64,000 nucleotides of DNA from Oscillospiraceae bacterium (GTDB taxonomy: Bacteria > Bacillota > Clostridia > Oscillospirales > Oscillospiraceae): contig JAAWQX010000001.1 of NCBI GenBank assembly GCA_022800755.1, positions 1 through 64,000 on the forward strand. Direction: 5' to 3'. The notes beneath the pieces were generated by a model. The model saw only the letters and a program-made list of their open reading frames with translations, did not search any database and was not told the DNA's origin. The position numbers were made by a program, and so were the translations under genes. Positions 42,106-51,179 of this stretch are shown piece by piece (position 1 is the first letter of the stretch; the number at the start of each line of letters is the position of its first letter).

Positions 42106-43239
42106 TTACGCGTCAGCCTCCTTTCCCGGTTCCTCTCCGCCCTCCGGCGGCGGAGCCACCGGAGGTTTCGTGCGCTTGAGGTACTTCAAATATTCAAAGA
42201 TACAGGAGATGGCGATAAAGAACACCACAGTCCCCACGATGATATCCACCACCTGGGTCGGCGCGCCCACCAGCGTGAGTTTACCGCCGCCGTACGTCAG
42301 CGCGCCGTAGAACAGCCCCGCGATAAACACGCCCAGCGGGTTCGACACGCCGATGAGTGCCACCACGATGCCCGCGAAGCCGAAGCCCTCCTGGGAACTG
42401 AACACGCTGATGCGTCCGCCCATGCCCATGAGCTGCAGCGCGCCGCCCAGCCCCGCCAGCGCGCCGGAAATGGCCAGCGCGGTCAGGATGGAGCGGTTGA
42501 CATTGATGCCGCCGTACTCCGCCGAGGAGCGGTTAAATCCCACCGCCTTGAGTTCATACCCCAGCGTAGTCTTTTCAATGATAAAGTACACCAGCACCGT
42601 CATCACGATGGCCAGGAAAATGCCCCAGTTGGCGGTATTGCAAAGCCCCAGACTGTTGATGAGTTCCGTAGGCAGCAGCGTCCGGGCATTGGCGGCGATA
42701 TTTTTTGTTGCCTCCGCGGTGCCGTCGCTGTGGATTGCCGGGATGCCGGCGATATAGTTGGACAGATAAAACGCGATCCAGTTGAACATAATCATGGACA
42801 GCACCTCATTGATGCCCCACTTAGTCTTCAAAAATCCCACGATCATGCCCCACACCGCCCCGGCGGCGGCCGCCGCCAGCAGGCACAGGGGAATTAAAAC
42901 CACGCTGGGCAGGTTCCCGCACAGGATACCCACCACGCACGCGGACATGGACCCCACCACGAACTGCCCCTCCGCGCCGATGTTGAACACGCCGGTCTTA
43001 AAGGAGAAGGCCACAGAAAGTCCCGTGGCGATATACGGCGTAGCATATACCACACAGTAGGACAGGCTCTTCACGTTGGAAAACACGCTCTGGAACAGCT
43101 TCCCGTAAGCCTCGCTCACGGAGATGCCCATGACCGCCAGGAACACAGCGCCTACCAGAAAGCCGATGACGATAGACAATATCGTATGGATAAACTTATT
43201 TTCCGCAAAAAATTCCAGGAGAGTTTTTTTCTTATCCAT
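42106..43239 (-). CDS. nupP: Nucleoside ABC transporter permease, NupP/YufP-like
   Basis: A 377-aa permease with about nine helices. FNIGAEGQFVVGSMSACVVG and GVSNPLGVFIAGLFYGALTYGG match YufP/NupP. It overlaps the ATP-binding gene by eight bases. A Pro/Glu-rich cytoplasmic tail ends the protein. Confidence 0.88.
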   Translation of the reverse strand: MDKKKTLLEFFAENKFIHTILSIVIGFLVGAVFLAVMGISVSEAYGKLFQSVFSNVKSLSYCVVYATPYIATGLSVAFSFKTGVFNIGAEGQFVVGSMSACVVGILCGNLPSVVLIPLCLLAAAAAGAVWGMIVGFLKTKWGINEVLSMIMFNWIAFYLSNYIAGIPAIHSDGTAEATKNIAANARTLLPTELINSLGLCNTANWGIFLAIVMTVLVYFIIEKTTLGYELKAVGFNRSSAEYGGINVNRSILTALAISGALAGLGGALQLMGMGGRISVFSSQEGFGFAGIVVALIGVSNPLGVFIAGLFYGALTYGGGKLTLVGAPTQVVDIIVGTVVFFIAISCIFEYLKYLKRTKPPVAPPPEGGEEPGKEADA

Positions 43240-44779
43240 GCTGCTTCCCTCCCGCCATCATCAAACCAAGTTCATTTTCGTCCGCATCCCTGCCGGCCAC
43301 CTCGCTGACAATCTGTCCAGCGTAGATTACGTCGATCCTGTCGGACAGACTCATGATCTCGTCCAGTTCAAAGGAGACCAGCAGCACGGCTTTCCCCTTG
43401 TTCCGCTGCTCCACGATGTATTTATGTACGTACTCGATCGCGCCCACGTCCAGCCCACGGGTGGGGTTCACGGCGATGAGCAGTTCCTTGTCGTTTTCCA
43501 CTTCCCGGGCGATGATGACCTTTTGCTGGTTACCGCCGGACAGCGTCCCTGCGGGCCGTTCCTCACAGTCGCCGGGGCGGATATCATATTTCTTGATGGC
43601 GTCAGTGGCAAAACTGCGGATGGCGTCCCGCTGCAAAAGTCCGCCTTTGGAAAAGGGTGCGTCCTTATAATTTTGCAAAATGAGGTTTTCCTCCACGGAG
43701 AAATCCAGCACCAGCCCATGCTTTTGCCGGTCCGCGGGGATACTGGACACCCCGGCCTCAAACCCGGTGCGCGGGGACTTATTAAAAATATCCACCCCGC
43801 CCACGGTGATACTGCCCTTAGTGCCCTTACGCAGACCCGTGATGATCTCCACCAGTTCGGTCTGCCCGTTGCCGTCGATGCCCGCGATGCCCACGATCTC
43901 GCCTTTGCGCACCTGCAAATTCAGTCCCCGCAGAATTTCCACATTCCGGTAATCCACGCCGTGGAGGTCCCGCACGTCCAGCACCACATCGCCGGGTTCC
44001 TGTTCGGGCTTGTCCACCTGGAACGTGACCTGCCGGCCCACCATCATGCTGGCAAGCTGATCCTCGTTCACAGTTTCCACATCCACGGTGCCGATATACT
44101 TGCCCAGCCGGATGATGGTGCAGAAATCCGCGGATTCCTTAATTTCTTTCAGCTTATGGGTAATGAGGATAATGCTCTTCCCGTCCGCCGTGAGATTGTG
44201 CATAATGTCGATGAGTTCCACGATCTCTTGCGGCGTGAGCGACGCGGTGGGTTCGTCCAGAATCAGCACGTCCGCGCCCCGGTACAGGGCCTTCAGAATT
44301 TCCACGCGCTGCTGCATCCCCACGGAAATATCCTCAATTTTCGCGTCGGGATCGATGGAAAGTCCGTATTTCTCGGAAATTTCCACCACATTTTTCCGGG
44401 CCTCGGCCATATCCAGCCGGATTCCTTTCCGCGGTTCCGTGCCCAACACGATATTTTCCGTCACCGTAAAGGGCTGTACCAGCATAAAGTGCTGATGCAC
44501 CATGCCGATGCCCGCGTCGATGGCGTCCCGGGGAGTATTCATATCCAACCGTTTTCCATTGACAAAAATCTCCCCGGAGGTGGGCTTATACAGCCCGTAC
44601 AGCTGATTCATCAGCGTAGATTTCCCCGCGCCGTTTTCGCCCAAAATCGCGTGGATCTCCCCTTTGTGGACGGTCAGGTTGATGCCGTCGTTGGCGGTAA
44701 AATCGCCGAATTTCTTGACGATGTTCCGCATCTCGACCACGTTGGTGGAAAGATCCAGATGTTCTCTTGCCAAACCCAT
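43232..44779 (-). CDS. nupO: Nucleoside ABC transporter ATPase with two cassettes, NupO/YufO-like
   Basis: A 515-aa protein with two ABC domains, as in RbsA/YufO. First cassette: LGENGAGKSTLMNQL, ISVGMQQRVEIL and LILDEPTASL; second: GIDGNGQTELVEII (degenerate Walker A), LSGGNQQKVIIAREV. ATG at 44779 has GAGGAGTG upstream. It energises import of nucleosides bound by the BMP lipoprotein. Confidence 0.9.
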   Translation of the reverse strand: MGLAREHLDLSTNVVEMRNIVKKFGDFTANDGINLTVHKGEIHAILGENGAGKSTLMNQLYGLYKPTSGEIFVNGKRLDMNTPRDAIDAGIGMVHQHFMLVQPFTVTENIVLGTEPRKGIRLDMAEARKNVVEISEKYGLSIDPDAKIEDISVGMQQRVEILKALYRGADVLILDEPTASLTPQEIVELIDIMHNLTADGKSIILITHKLKEIKESADFCTIIRLGKYIGTVDVETVNEDQLASMMVGRQVTFQVDKPEQEPGDVVLDVRDLHGVDYRNVEILRGLNLQVRKGEIVGIAGIDGNGQTELVEIITGLRKGTKGSITVGGVDIFNKSPRTGFEAGVSSIPADRQKHGLVLDFSVEENLILQNYKDAPFSKGGLLQRDAIRSFATDAIKKYDIRPGDCEERPAGTLSGGNQQKVIIAREVENDKELLIAVNPTRGLDVGAIEYVHKYIVEQRNKGKAVLLVSFELDEIMSLSDRIDVIYAGQIVSEVAGRDADENELGLMMAGGKQHG

Positions 44780-44906
44780 CACTCCTCGTTTCACTGACGG
44801 AGCTTCCGCCAAGTTTTTTCGGTCGGCCCACAAGCCGCCGGGAAACGCTGTCCGCGCCAAGTGCGCGGTCACTCTATCTCACCGCATCGCGGTAAAACGC
44901 CGCAAA
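44780..44906. other. Spacer between yjjW and nupO
   Basis: 127 bp without a gene. The hairpin CCGCGC-CAAGT-GCGCGG (minus strand ACTTG loop) sits in the middle but has no T tract, so read-through from yjjW into nupO is likely. Confidence 0.4.
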
Positions 44907-45746
44907 TCAAATGATGACCACATCGGTCAGCCCGTAGCCCCGGGCAATTTCCGCCAGCCGGGACAGTTCCGTCTGCTCCGGGCTTTTCAGCCCCCGGTAC
45001 TCCGCCCGCACGCCCATGGGACGGTAGCAGATGATCTTATACCGGGTATCCAGCCGCCCGGTCTCACGCAAAACTTCGCATACCCGCCGCACCGTCTGTT
45101 CGCAGTCGAACAGCTCCGGCACGACCACCGTGCGCACCTCCGGCAGCTTTTCCTGCTCTGCCAGCCAGCGCAGGTTGCGCAGCACCGCGGCGTTGTCCCG
45201 TCCCGTGACCCTCCGGTGTTCCTCCGCCGTCCAGGCCTTGATATCCAGCATCACGCCGTCGGCCACGGCCATCAATTCAGGGTCCTCGGAAAACTCATAG
45301 CTTCCGTTGGAATCCAGCAGAGTCCCAAGCCCCTCGCGCTTCGCCAGGGCCAAAAACGCCGTCAGGAAGTCCCGCCAGCGGGTACACTCCCCGCCGGACA
45401 CGGTCACGCCCCGAATAAACGGCATATTTTTCCTGACCTCGCCCATCACCTGCTCCGGGGTCATCTCCCTGGTCCGTGGGGACGACCCGTGAGGGCAGTG
45501 GTGAAAGCACTCGTCGCACAGCACGCACTTGGAAATATCGTACCGCACCCGTCCGTTTTCAAAGGTCAGCGCCCCGGGCTTACAGTAAGCCACGCACGCC
45601 CCGCAATGGACGCAGGGCTGAATGGTCTCCGGATTGTGGCAGTATTTGCAGTCGAAGTTACACCCCTGCAAAAACACCGCCGTCCGGTTCCCCGGCCCGT
45701 CCACACAGGAAAAGGGGATGATTTTATTGACAACAGCGGTATTCAT
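44907..45746 (-). CDS. yjjW: YjjW-type glycyl-radical enzyme activase
   Basis: A 279-aa radical SAM activase. The SAM cluster is Cys29, Cys33, Cys36 (GCNFDCKYC), followed by two ferredoxin-like [4Fe-4S] motifs: CVHCGACVAYC and CVLCDECFHHC. The last part has the VSGGECTRWRDF and LDSNGSYEF segments. It abstracts a hydrogen from the YjjI glycine; its ATG overlaps the yjjI stop by four bases. Confidence 0.92.
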   Translation of the reverse strand: MNTAVVNKIIPFSCVDGPGNRTAVFLQGCNFDCKYCHNPETIQPCVHCGACVAYCKPGALTFENGRVRYDISKCVLCDECFHHCPHGSSPRTREMTPEQVMGEVRKNMPFIRGVTVSGGECTRWRDFLTAFLALAKREGLGTLLDSNGSYEFSEDPELMAVADGVMLDIKAWTAEEHRRVTGRDNAAVLRNLRWLAEQEKLPEVRTVVVPELFDCEQTVRRVCEVLRETGRLDTRYKIICYRPMGVRAEYRGLKSPEQTELSRLAEIARGYGLTDVVII

Positions 45747-47287
45747 CTGACCCGCCGGTCCAGAATCCTACAGTTTTTCGCCGCGCCCAAGCCCAGCCCG
45801 GTGGTATTCTGCCGCACATTCTGCCCCGCGTCGAGCTTTTCCATCTCGCTGCGCTTGACCAGATAGCCGGTGACCCGGATCACGTCAGAATCGCTGGCGT
45901 AGAATGACAGATAGCGGATGTCGATGCCCAGCCCGCCGCGGATGATATCCAGCACATACTCGGGATTTTTGTGGACGGTCAGGTCCACAGGGAAAATATC
46001 ACCGGTGCCGGAGGGGAAATACTTATGGAACAGCTTGATGACGTTCAAGTGATCCACAAGCTCATCCGGCTCCTCGCCAATGGGGATGCGGGTACCGGGG
46101 GAGCAGTCGTGGTCGGACTCGATGCCCACCTGGGCATGAAGCAGGAAGTGGTTCCCCGTGGCCTCGCAGTATTGATTATAGTGGTTGTTGTTGAACTCGT
46201 TGATGATGTCCATGATCTCCACGCCCAGCTGGTCAGCCCGCTCGCTGTGGCCGAAGCGCTCATGGCAACCCTCTTTTTCCAGCAGCAGGTTCACGCACTC
46301 AGCAAGCCCCACCAAGCCGAACATGGCGGAGAACTTCTCCCGCTGCACAAAGCCCTCGGTGACCAGGAAGCTGCTTTCAAACCAGCCGCTCTCCTCCACC
46401 AAAAAGCGGATGCGCTCGTCCATATACCGGGCCATGATGTCCATAACGTAGGGCAGTTCCCGGGTCTTGAAATCCTCGATATTTTTCGCCCGCTTGGCAA
46501 TGTTCGACAAAATGAGCCGGCTGAGGGTATAGGACCCGCCGCCCTTGTACAGTCCATTGTAGCAGCTGGCGATGCAGTAATCGTCCCCCAGCTCCGAACG
46601 GAACATGGCGTCATTGGCGAAGCTGGGCTTGGCGGACTTCAGCGCGCACTTGATCCCCGCCAGCACGAATTCGTCCGGGGTATCCTCCGCCACTCGCATG
46701 GTGAGGTTAGGCACGGCGTTTTCCAGCTCGCCCTCCACCTCCATGAGCAGATAGCCCAGCCGGGTCGCCTTCGGCCCGATATTGGCATGGAAGAAGGAAT
46801 CCAGCACCGTGCGGTCCACGGTAGTGAGCCACAGCCGCAGGGCTTTTTTCACTTCCTCGTCGGAAAGCCCCTCAATATAGGGATCCAGCAGCACATCCAG
46901 GTCCCCGGCGTACACGGGATAATTGGTGATGCTGGGGATGTTGTGATACATGATCATCAAGTGGGTCAGCGCCTCGGAAAAATCCTTCGCCGGGCCAAGC
47001 TGCAAAAACGCGCTGCCCTCCCGCAGGAATTTTTCAAAATCGATGCAGATATACCGGGGACGGTAGGGTGCATCGCCCTCGAACAGGTTGCAGATGCACC
47101 GGGTGTCGATATCACAGCGCAGCAGCTCATCCAGCCCCTCCGGCTCATCCAGCACAGTCAGGAAGTTCTCCGCCGCCCGGGCGAGATAGGTCACCCGCTG
47201 TTCATAGCTGGAGGTGGGGTCCACCAAAATGTCATAGACCTCCCGCCGTTTTTCCTCGATCATTTCCGGAGTTAATACACGTTTCAT
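45743..47287 (-). CDS. yjjI: YjjI-family glycyl-radical enzyme
   Basis: A 514-aa glycyl-radical enzyme, shorter than pyruvate formate-lyase (about 760). The radical loop near the C terminus is DVIRVTGYLVKRSE with Gly474; the thiyl site is probably Cys238 and/or Cys242 in DDYCIASCYNG. YjjI is a family with no established reaction that I know; in E. coli yjjW-yjjI is adjacent to deoCABD. Here it lies between a BMP lipoprotein/DeoD and the nucleoside ABC genes, which points to a product of (deoxy)nucleoside breakdown as substrate. Confidence 0.9.
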   Translation of the reverse strand: MKRVLTPEMIEEKRREVYDILVDPTSSYEQRVTYLARAAENFLTVLDEPEGLDELLRCDIDTRCICNLFEGDAPYRPRYICIDFEKFLREGSAFLQLGPAKDFSEALTHLMIMYHNIPSITNYPVYAGDLDVLLDPYIEGLSDEEVKKALRLWLTTVDRTVLDSFFHANIGPKATRLGYLLMEVEGELENAVPNLTMRVAEDTPDEFVLAGIKCALKSAKPSFANDAMFRSELGDDYCIASCYNGLYKGGGSYTLSRLILSNIAKRAKNIEDFKTRELPYVMDIMARYMDERIRFLVEESGWFESSFLVTEGFVQREKFSAMFGLVGLAECVNLLLEKEGCHERFGHSERADQLGVEIMDIINEFNNNHYNQYCEATGNHFLLHAQVGIESDHDCSPGTRIPIGEEPDELVDHLNVIKLFHKYFPSGTGDIFPVDLTVHKNPEYVLDIIRGGLGIDIRYLSFYASDSDVIRVTGYLVKRSEMEKLDAGQNVRQNTTGLGLGAAKNCRILDRRVR

Positions 47288-47322
47288 CAGCCATTCCTCC
47301 CGAGAATGTCATATTCTTATTT

Positions 47323-47328
47323 ATTATA
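47323..47328 (-). promoter_or_regulatory. -10 element upstream of yjjI
   Basis: TATAAT on the minus strand at 47323-47328, 36 nt before the yjjI ATG; no consensus -35 at the right distance, so it may need an activator. Confidence 0.5.
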
Positions 47329-47410
47329 ACATAGTTTCTGTGCTGATTCTACAATTTTTGATAGGTGGGTATCACAAATCTCAGCGGAAAGGTTCTTGAA
47401 AAATGCACAA

Positions 47411-47442
47411 AAAAAAGCGTACCGCGAATGCGGTACGCTTTT
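47411..47442 (-). terminator. Terminator of the BMP lipoprotein gene
   Basis: AAAAGCGTACCGC (47413-47425), loop GAAT, GCGGTACGCTTTT (47430-47442), and T run on the minus strand. Confidence 0.9.
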
Positions 47443-47456
47443 TGGAAATTACTCGC

Positions 47457-48512
47457 TTACTCAGCCAGCGTGAAGTCGGGGCACTCTTCCACAGTGGTGG
47501 GAACAGTGACCTCGCCCGCGGCGATCTTGGTCATGGCGTCATTGACAGCGTCGATGACTTCCTGGGTCAGCAGATCCTGCGTAGGAGCGATGCCCACGCC
47601 GCCGTTTTCCAGGCTGTACTGGTGCACGCCGCCGGTGAACTCGTTGTTCAGCACGGCCAGGGAGATATCCTGGCAGGCCACGTCAACGCGCTTCATGGCG
47701 GAGGTGATGATGGTCTCCGGCGCGATGTGGGACTGGTCGGAGTCCACGCCGATGGCGTAGATGCCGTTCTCCTGGCAGGCGTTGATGACGCCGCCGCCGG
47801 TGCCGCCGGCCGCATGGTAGATGATGTCGGCGCCGTTGGTGATCATGTTGACCGCGGCGGTAGAGCCGACAGCGGGATCACCGAAGTTGTTGGCGTTGTA
47901 CTGCTGCACAGTGGCCTCGGGGTTCACGGACTTGACGCCGGAGATGAAGCCGATGCCGAACAGGTTCATGTTGGGGTTGACCATGCCCTGCACGTAACCG
48001 ACGTTATTGGTCTCGGTCATCATGCCGGCCACGATGCCCACCAGGTAGGAAGCCTGCTCCTGAGAGAACATCAGGCAAGCCACGTTGGGCAGGTCGATGG
48101 AAGCGTCATCCACGATAGCGAAGTTCTGTTCGGGGTTGGCCTCGGCCGCCTCACGGGTGGCGTCCGCCAGCATGAAGCCCACGCAGATGATCAGGTCGTA
48201 CTCCTCGTCCAGGAAGTTCTGGATGTTGGAAGCGTAATCCGCGTCAGTAGCGCTTTCCAGGTAGTGCACCTCGAAATTGCTGTTCTTGGAAGCCAGGTCC
48301 TGCAGACCCTCCCAAGCGCCCTGGTTAAAGGACTGGTCGTTCACGCCGCCCACGTCAGTGACCATGCCGATCTTGACGGGCTGGACCTCGGGAACGTCGG
48401 TCTTGCTGGCGTCGTCGCCGGTCTTGTTGTCGTTGTTCTTGGGGCCGCAGGCCGCCAGGGACAGCACCATGACCAGAGTGAGCAGCAAAGCGAGCATCTT
48501 TTTCATGTTCAT
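47457..48512 (-). CDS. BMP/PNRA-type nucleoside-binding lipoprotein
   Basis: A 351-aa substrate-binding lipoprotein of the Med/BMP family. ATG at 48512 is chosen from several close ATGs since AGGAGG lies nine bases before it. Lipobox SLAACG is near residue 22. VGMVTDVGGVNDQSFNQ and GADIIYHAAGGTGGGV are family signatures. In Treponema and Bacillus such proteins bind purine nucleosides and feed a NupOPQ-like importer. It is separated from yjjI by a terminator and -10. Confidence 0.92.
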   Translation of the reverse strand: MNMKKMLALLLTLVMVLSLAACGPKNNDNKTGDDASKTDVPEVQPVKIGMVTDVGGVNDQSFNQGAWEGLQDLASKNSNFEVHYLESATDADYASNIQNFLDEEYDLIICVGFMLADATREAAEANPEQNFAIVDDASIDLPNVACLMFSQEQASYLVGIVAGMMTETNNVGYVQGMVNPNMNLFGIGFISGVKSVNPEATVQQYNANNFGDPAVGSTAAVNMITNGADIIYHAAGGTGGGVINACQENGIYAIGVDSDQSHIAPETIITSAMKRVDVACQDISLAVLNNEFTGGVHQYSLENGGVGIAPTQDLLTQEVIDAVNDAMTKIAAGEVTVPTTVEECPDFTLAE

Positions 48513-48602
48513 GTCGTTCATCCTCCTAAATTTTTGTTCACCGCCTGACAGCGGCAACATTCTTTGGTAACAGCGGAAACCATTTCCGCATATTCCAAGA
48601 AA

Positions 48603-48631
48603 AGTATACAATACCATCCGCCGGAATGCAA
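48603..48631 (-). promoter_or_regulatory. Promoter of the BMP lipoprotein gene
   Basis: Minus strand TTGCAT (48626-48631), 17-bp spacer, TATACT (48603-48608). Confidence 0.75.
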
Positions 48632-48665
48632 CTAAATTCCGGGAGAATTCCAAAAAAGTTTACGA

Positions 48666-49394
48666 TTACCCCAGTTTTGCCGCGGTGTCCAAAGCAATTT
48701 CGATCATCTGGGTCATGGCCGTCTGCCGCTGGTCGGAAGTGAGAATTTCCTCCGGCAGGGTGATGTGGTCGGAGATGGTGCAGATGCAAAGGGCGTTCTT
48801 CCCCGCCCGGGCGGCGTTCATATAAAGGCCCGCGCCCTCCATCTCCACACACAGCACGCCCATTTTCGCCCACTCGGAACTGGGGTCCTTGCCGTCCATG
48901 TCGTAGAAGTTATCGGAAGACAAAATATTGCCCACCTTCATGTCCACGCCCCGGGCCTTAGCCGCTTCCACAGCCGTGGTGAGCAGCCCGTAGCTGGCGA
49001 TGGGCGCGAAAGTGCCGTTCAGCCCGAACTGGTGGACGAAATTGGAATCCGTACACGCGCCCATGCCCGCTACCACGTCCATGACGTGCAGGTCGGTGCT
49101 CAGCGCCCCGGCGGAACCGATGCGGATGATATTTTCCACGTCGTAGAAGTTGTACAGCTCATAGCTGTAAATCCCGATGGATGGGATGCCCATGCCGCTG
49201 GCCTGCACCGTGACAGGTACGCCCTTCCAGGTACCGGTATAGCCCTGCACGCCCCGGACATTGTTCACCAGCACAGCGTCGGTGAGAAAGGTCTCGGCGA
49301 TGAATTTGGACCGCAGGGGGTCGCCGGGCATGAGCACGGTCTTCGCGATCTCGCCTTTTTTCGCGGAGATATGCGGTGTGGGAATATTAGACAT
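48666..49394 (-). CDS. deoD: Purine nucleoside phosphorylase DeoD
   Basis: A 242-aa hexameric-type phosphorylase cleaving purine (deoxy)nucleosides to base and (deoxy)ribose-1-phosphate. The start SNIPTPHISAKKGEIAKTVL, GDPLRSKFIAE, and CVEMEGAGLYMNAARAGK are diagnostic; SDHITLPEEIL ends the active-site set. It precedes the nucleoside transporter genes on the same strand, fitting nucleoside import then phosphorolysis. Confidence 0.95.
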   Translation of the reverse strand: MSNIPTPHISAKKGEIAKTVLMPGDPLRSKFIAETFLTDAVLVNNVRGVQGYTGTWKGVPVTVQASGMGIPSIGIYSYELYNFYDVENIIRIGSAGALSTDLHVMDVVAGMGACTDSNFVHQFGLNGTFAPIASYGLLTTAVEAAKARGVDMKVGNILSSDNFYDMDGKDPSSEWAKMGVLCVEMEGAGLYMNAARAGKNALCICTISDHITLPEEILTSDQRQTAMTQMIEIALDTAAKLG

Positions 49395-49428
49395 AAAACA
49401 GCCTCCTGAAACTCAAATTGGTAGAAAT

Positions 49429-49457
49429 ATTATAATGTGAATTGTGGATAAAGTCAA
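49429..49457 (-). promoter_or_regulatory. Promoter of deoD
   Basis: Minus strand TTGACT (49452-49457), 17-bp spacer, TATAAT (49429-49434). Confidence 0.8.
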
Positions 49458-49458
49458 A

Positions 49459-49487
49459 TTGCAACTTGTCCCGAGCTGTGGTATGAT
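49459..49487 (+). promoter_or_regulatory. Promoter of udk
   Basis: TTGCAA (49459-49464), 17-bp spacer, TATGAT (49482-49487). Its -35 lies one base from that of the deoD promoter. Confidence 0.75.
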
Positions 49488-49516
49488 AAAAAGAAACGAA
49501 ATGTGGGGCAAGCAGC

Positions 49517-50131
49517 ATGGATATTCTCACCATCGGCATCGCCGGGGGGACCGGTTCCGGCAAAACCACCATCACCAAGCGCATCATGGAGCGCTTCGGC
49601 AGCAACGTGTCCGTCATCTATCATGACAATTATTATAAGGCCCACAACGGCATGAGTTACGACGAGCGGGCCAAGCTGAATTACGACCACCCGGACGCGT
49701 TTGAAACAGACCTGCTCATCCGGGACCTGCAAGCCCTGAAGCGCGGGGAGAACGTGCTTTGCCCGGTGTACGACTACACCGTCCACAACCGCTCCGCGGA
49801 AACGGTTCTGGTGCGTCCCGCCAAGGTCATCATCGTGGAGGGCATCCTCATTCTCGCGGACCGGCGGCTGTGCGACGAAATGGATATCCGGGTCTTCGTG
49901 GACACGGACGCGGACGTGCGCATCCTGCGGCGCATCATCCGGGACGTGAACAAGCGGGAACGGACCCTGGAATCCGTTGTGGACCAATATCTGACCACAG
50001 TCAAGCCCATGCACGAGGCGTTTGTGGAACCCAGCAAGAAAAACGCCCACATCATCATCCCCGAGGGCGGCCGGAATCTCGTGGCGCTGGACATGCTGCT
50101 GGGAAGAATCCAGGCGCATTTATATACGTAA
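49517..50131 (+). CDS. udk: Uridine/cytidine kinase
   Basis: A 204-aa P-loop kinase phosphorylating uridine and cytidine. Walker A is GGTGSGKTTITKR; YHDNYYKAHNGMSYDERAK, NYDHPDAF and VIIVEGILILADRRLCD are standard Udk segments. It diverges from deoD in the nucleoside salvage region. Confidence 0.94.
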   Translation: MDILTIGIAGGTGSGKTTITKRIMERFGSNVSVIYHDNYYKAHNGMSYDERAKLNYDHPDAFETDLLIRDLQALKRGENVLCPVYDYTVHNRSAETVLVRPAKVIIVEGILILADRRLCDEMDIRVFVDTDADVRILRRIIRDVNKRERTLESVVDQYLTTVKPMHEAFVEPSKKNAHIIIPEGGRNLVALDMLLGRIQAHLYT

Positions 50132-50158
50132 TCAGGAATTTCATTTCAAGGTGATCTC

Positions 50159-50473
50159 ATGAAAAAACGGATTCAATCCGCCGCCGTGACCTTACTCAGC
50201 GTCCTGCTGCTGTGCTATGTTTTTTTCACGCCCGTAGGCGCGCTGCGGCTCAGCGTGTTCTGCCACGGTTATCCCATCGAAGCGGTGACGCTGCGGACCC
50301 GGGAAGCCACGGTTCAGGACACCGGGGCCGTGATGAACAATCCCGCACACTCCACCGTCTATACCATCACCGAGCATATCCCATACGAAGTGCCCACCGG
50401 CGGGGAATTAAGGAACTGGATCGTGTACCGTTTTTTTGTTTTCCATATCGCGGGCTATTACGGCTACGGCTGA
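50159..50473 (+). CDS. Small membrane-anchored protein of unknown function
   Basis: A 104-aa protein with one N-terminal membrane helix or signal (about 7-27) and a beta-rich remainder with a C-terminal aromatic run (FFVFHIAGYYGYG). No family recognised. It lies between udk and tdk with short gaps and probably shares their transcript. Confidence 0.7.
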   Translation: MKKRIQSAAVTLLSVLLLCYVFFTPVGALRLSVFCHGYPIEAVTLRTREATVQDTGAVMNNPAHSTVYTITEHIPYEVPTGGELRNWIVYRFFVFHIAGYYGYG

Positions 50474-50517
50474 CAGTCCGCTGTGCGGCACGGGGAAAGA
50501 ATGGAGTGAATTCTGAC

Positions 50518-51114
50518 GTGGCAAAATTATATTTCAAATACGGTGCCATGGGCTCGTCCAAATCCGCCCAGGCGCTCATCACTAAATTCAATTATGAGGA
50601 ACTGGGCATGTCCGTGTGGCTCATCAAGCCCAGCACCGACGACCGGGACGGCGCGGACATCGTGCGCTCCCGCATTGGGCTGGAGGCGGTAGCCCAGGTC
50701 ATCACGCCGGAGGAGCGCATCCGGGCAGCGTACAAGCAAGCCGGGCGGCATGACGTCATCATCGCGGATGAATCCCAGTTTTTCACCCCGGCGCAGATCG
50801 ACGAACTCCGGGACATGGTAGACGACGAGAACATCCCCGTGCTGTGCTTCGGACTGCGCACGGATTTTCTCACCCACTGCTTTCCCGGCTCCCAGCGCCT
50901 GCTGGAACTGGCGGATTCCATCACGGAAATCAAGACCGTGTGCGCCTGCGGGAAAAAAGCCACGGTGAATGCCCGCATTGATGCCCACGGCCATGTCGTC
51001 ACCCATGGCAGCCAGGTATTTTTGGGCGGAAACGATTCCTACATCGCCATGTGCCACCGCTGTTGGCGGGACAAGATCGCGGCCCAGCAGGGGTATGACG
51101 ACACCTTGCTGTAA
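50518..51114 (+). CDS. tdk: Thymidine kinase
   Basis: A 198-aa type II thymidine kinase. GTG at 50518 has GGAGTGA nine bases upstream. Walker A is GAMGSSKSAQAL; ADESQFFTPAQIDEL and LRTDFLTHCFPGS are typical. A zinc ribbon is built from CACGKKA and CHRCW. It completes a local set of nucleoside salvage enzymes with udk and deoD. Confidence 0.93.
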   Translation: MAKLYFKYGAMGSSKSAQALITKFNYEELGMSVWLIKPSTDDRDGADIVRSRIGLEAVAQVITPEERIRAAYKQAGRHDVIIADESQFFTPAQIDELRDMVDDENIPVLCFGLRTDFLTHCFPGSQRLLELADSITEIKTVCACGKKATVNARIDAHGHVVTHGSQVFLGGNDSYIAMCHRCWRDKIAAQQGYDDTLL

Positions 51115-51141
51115 GGTCAAAAATCCAATCCAGAAAAAACA

Positions 51142-51176
51142 CCCCCGAACACGCACCGTGTCCGGGGGCATCATTA
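51142..51176. terminator. Terminator between tdk and the flavin reductase gene
   Basis: CCCCCGAACACG paired with CGTGTCCGGGGG across a short CAC loop (51142-51170), one mismatch; A run on the left and T-rich tail on the right allow action on both converging genes. Confidence 0.75.
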
Positions 51177-51179
51177 TTT

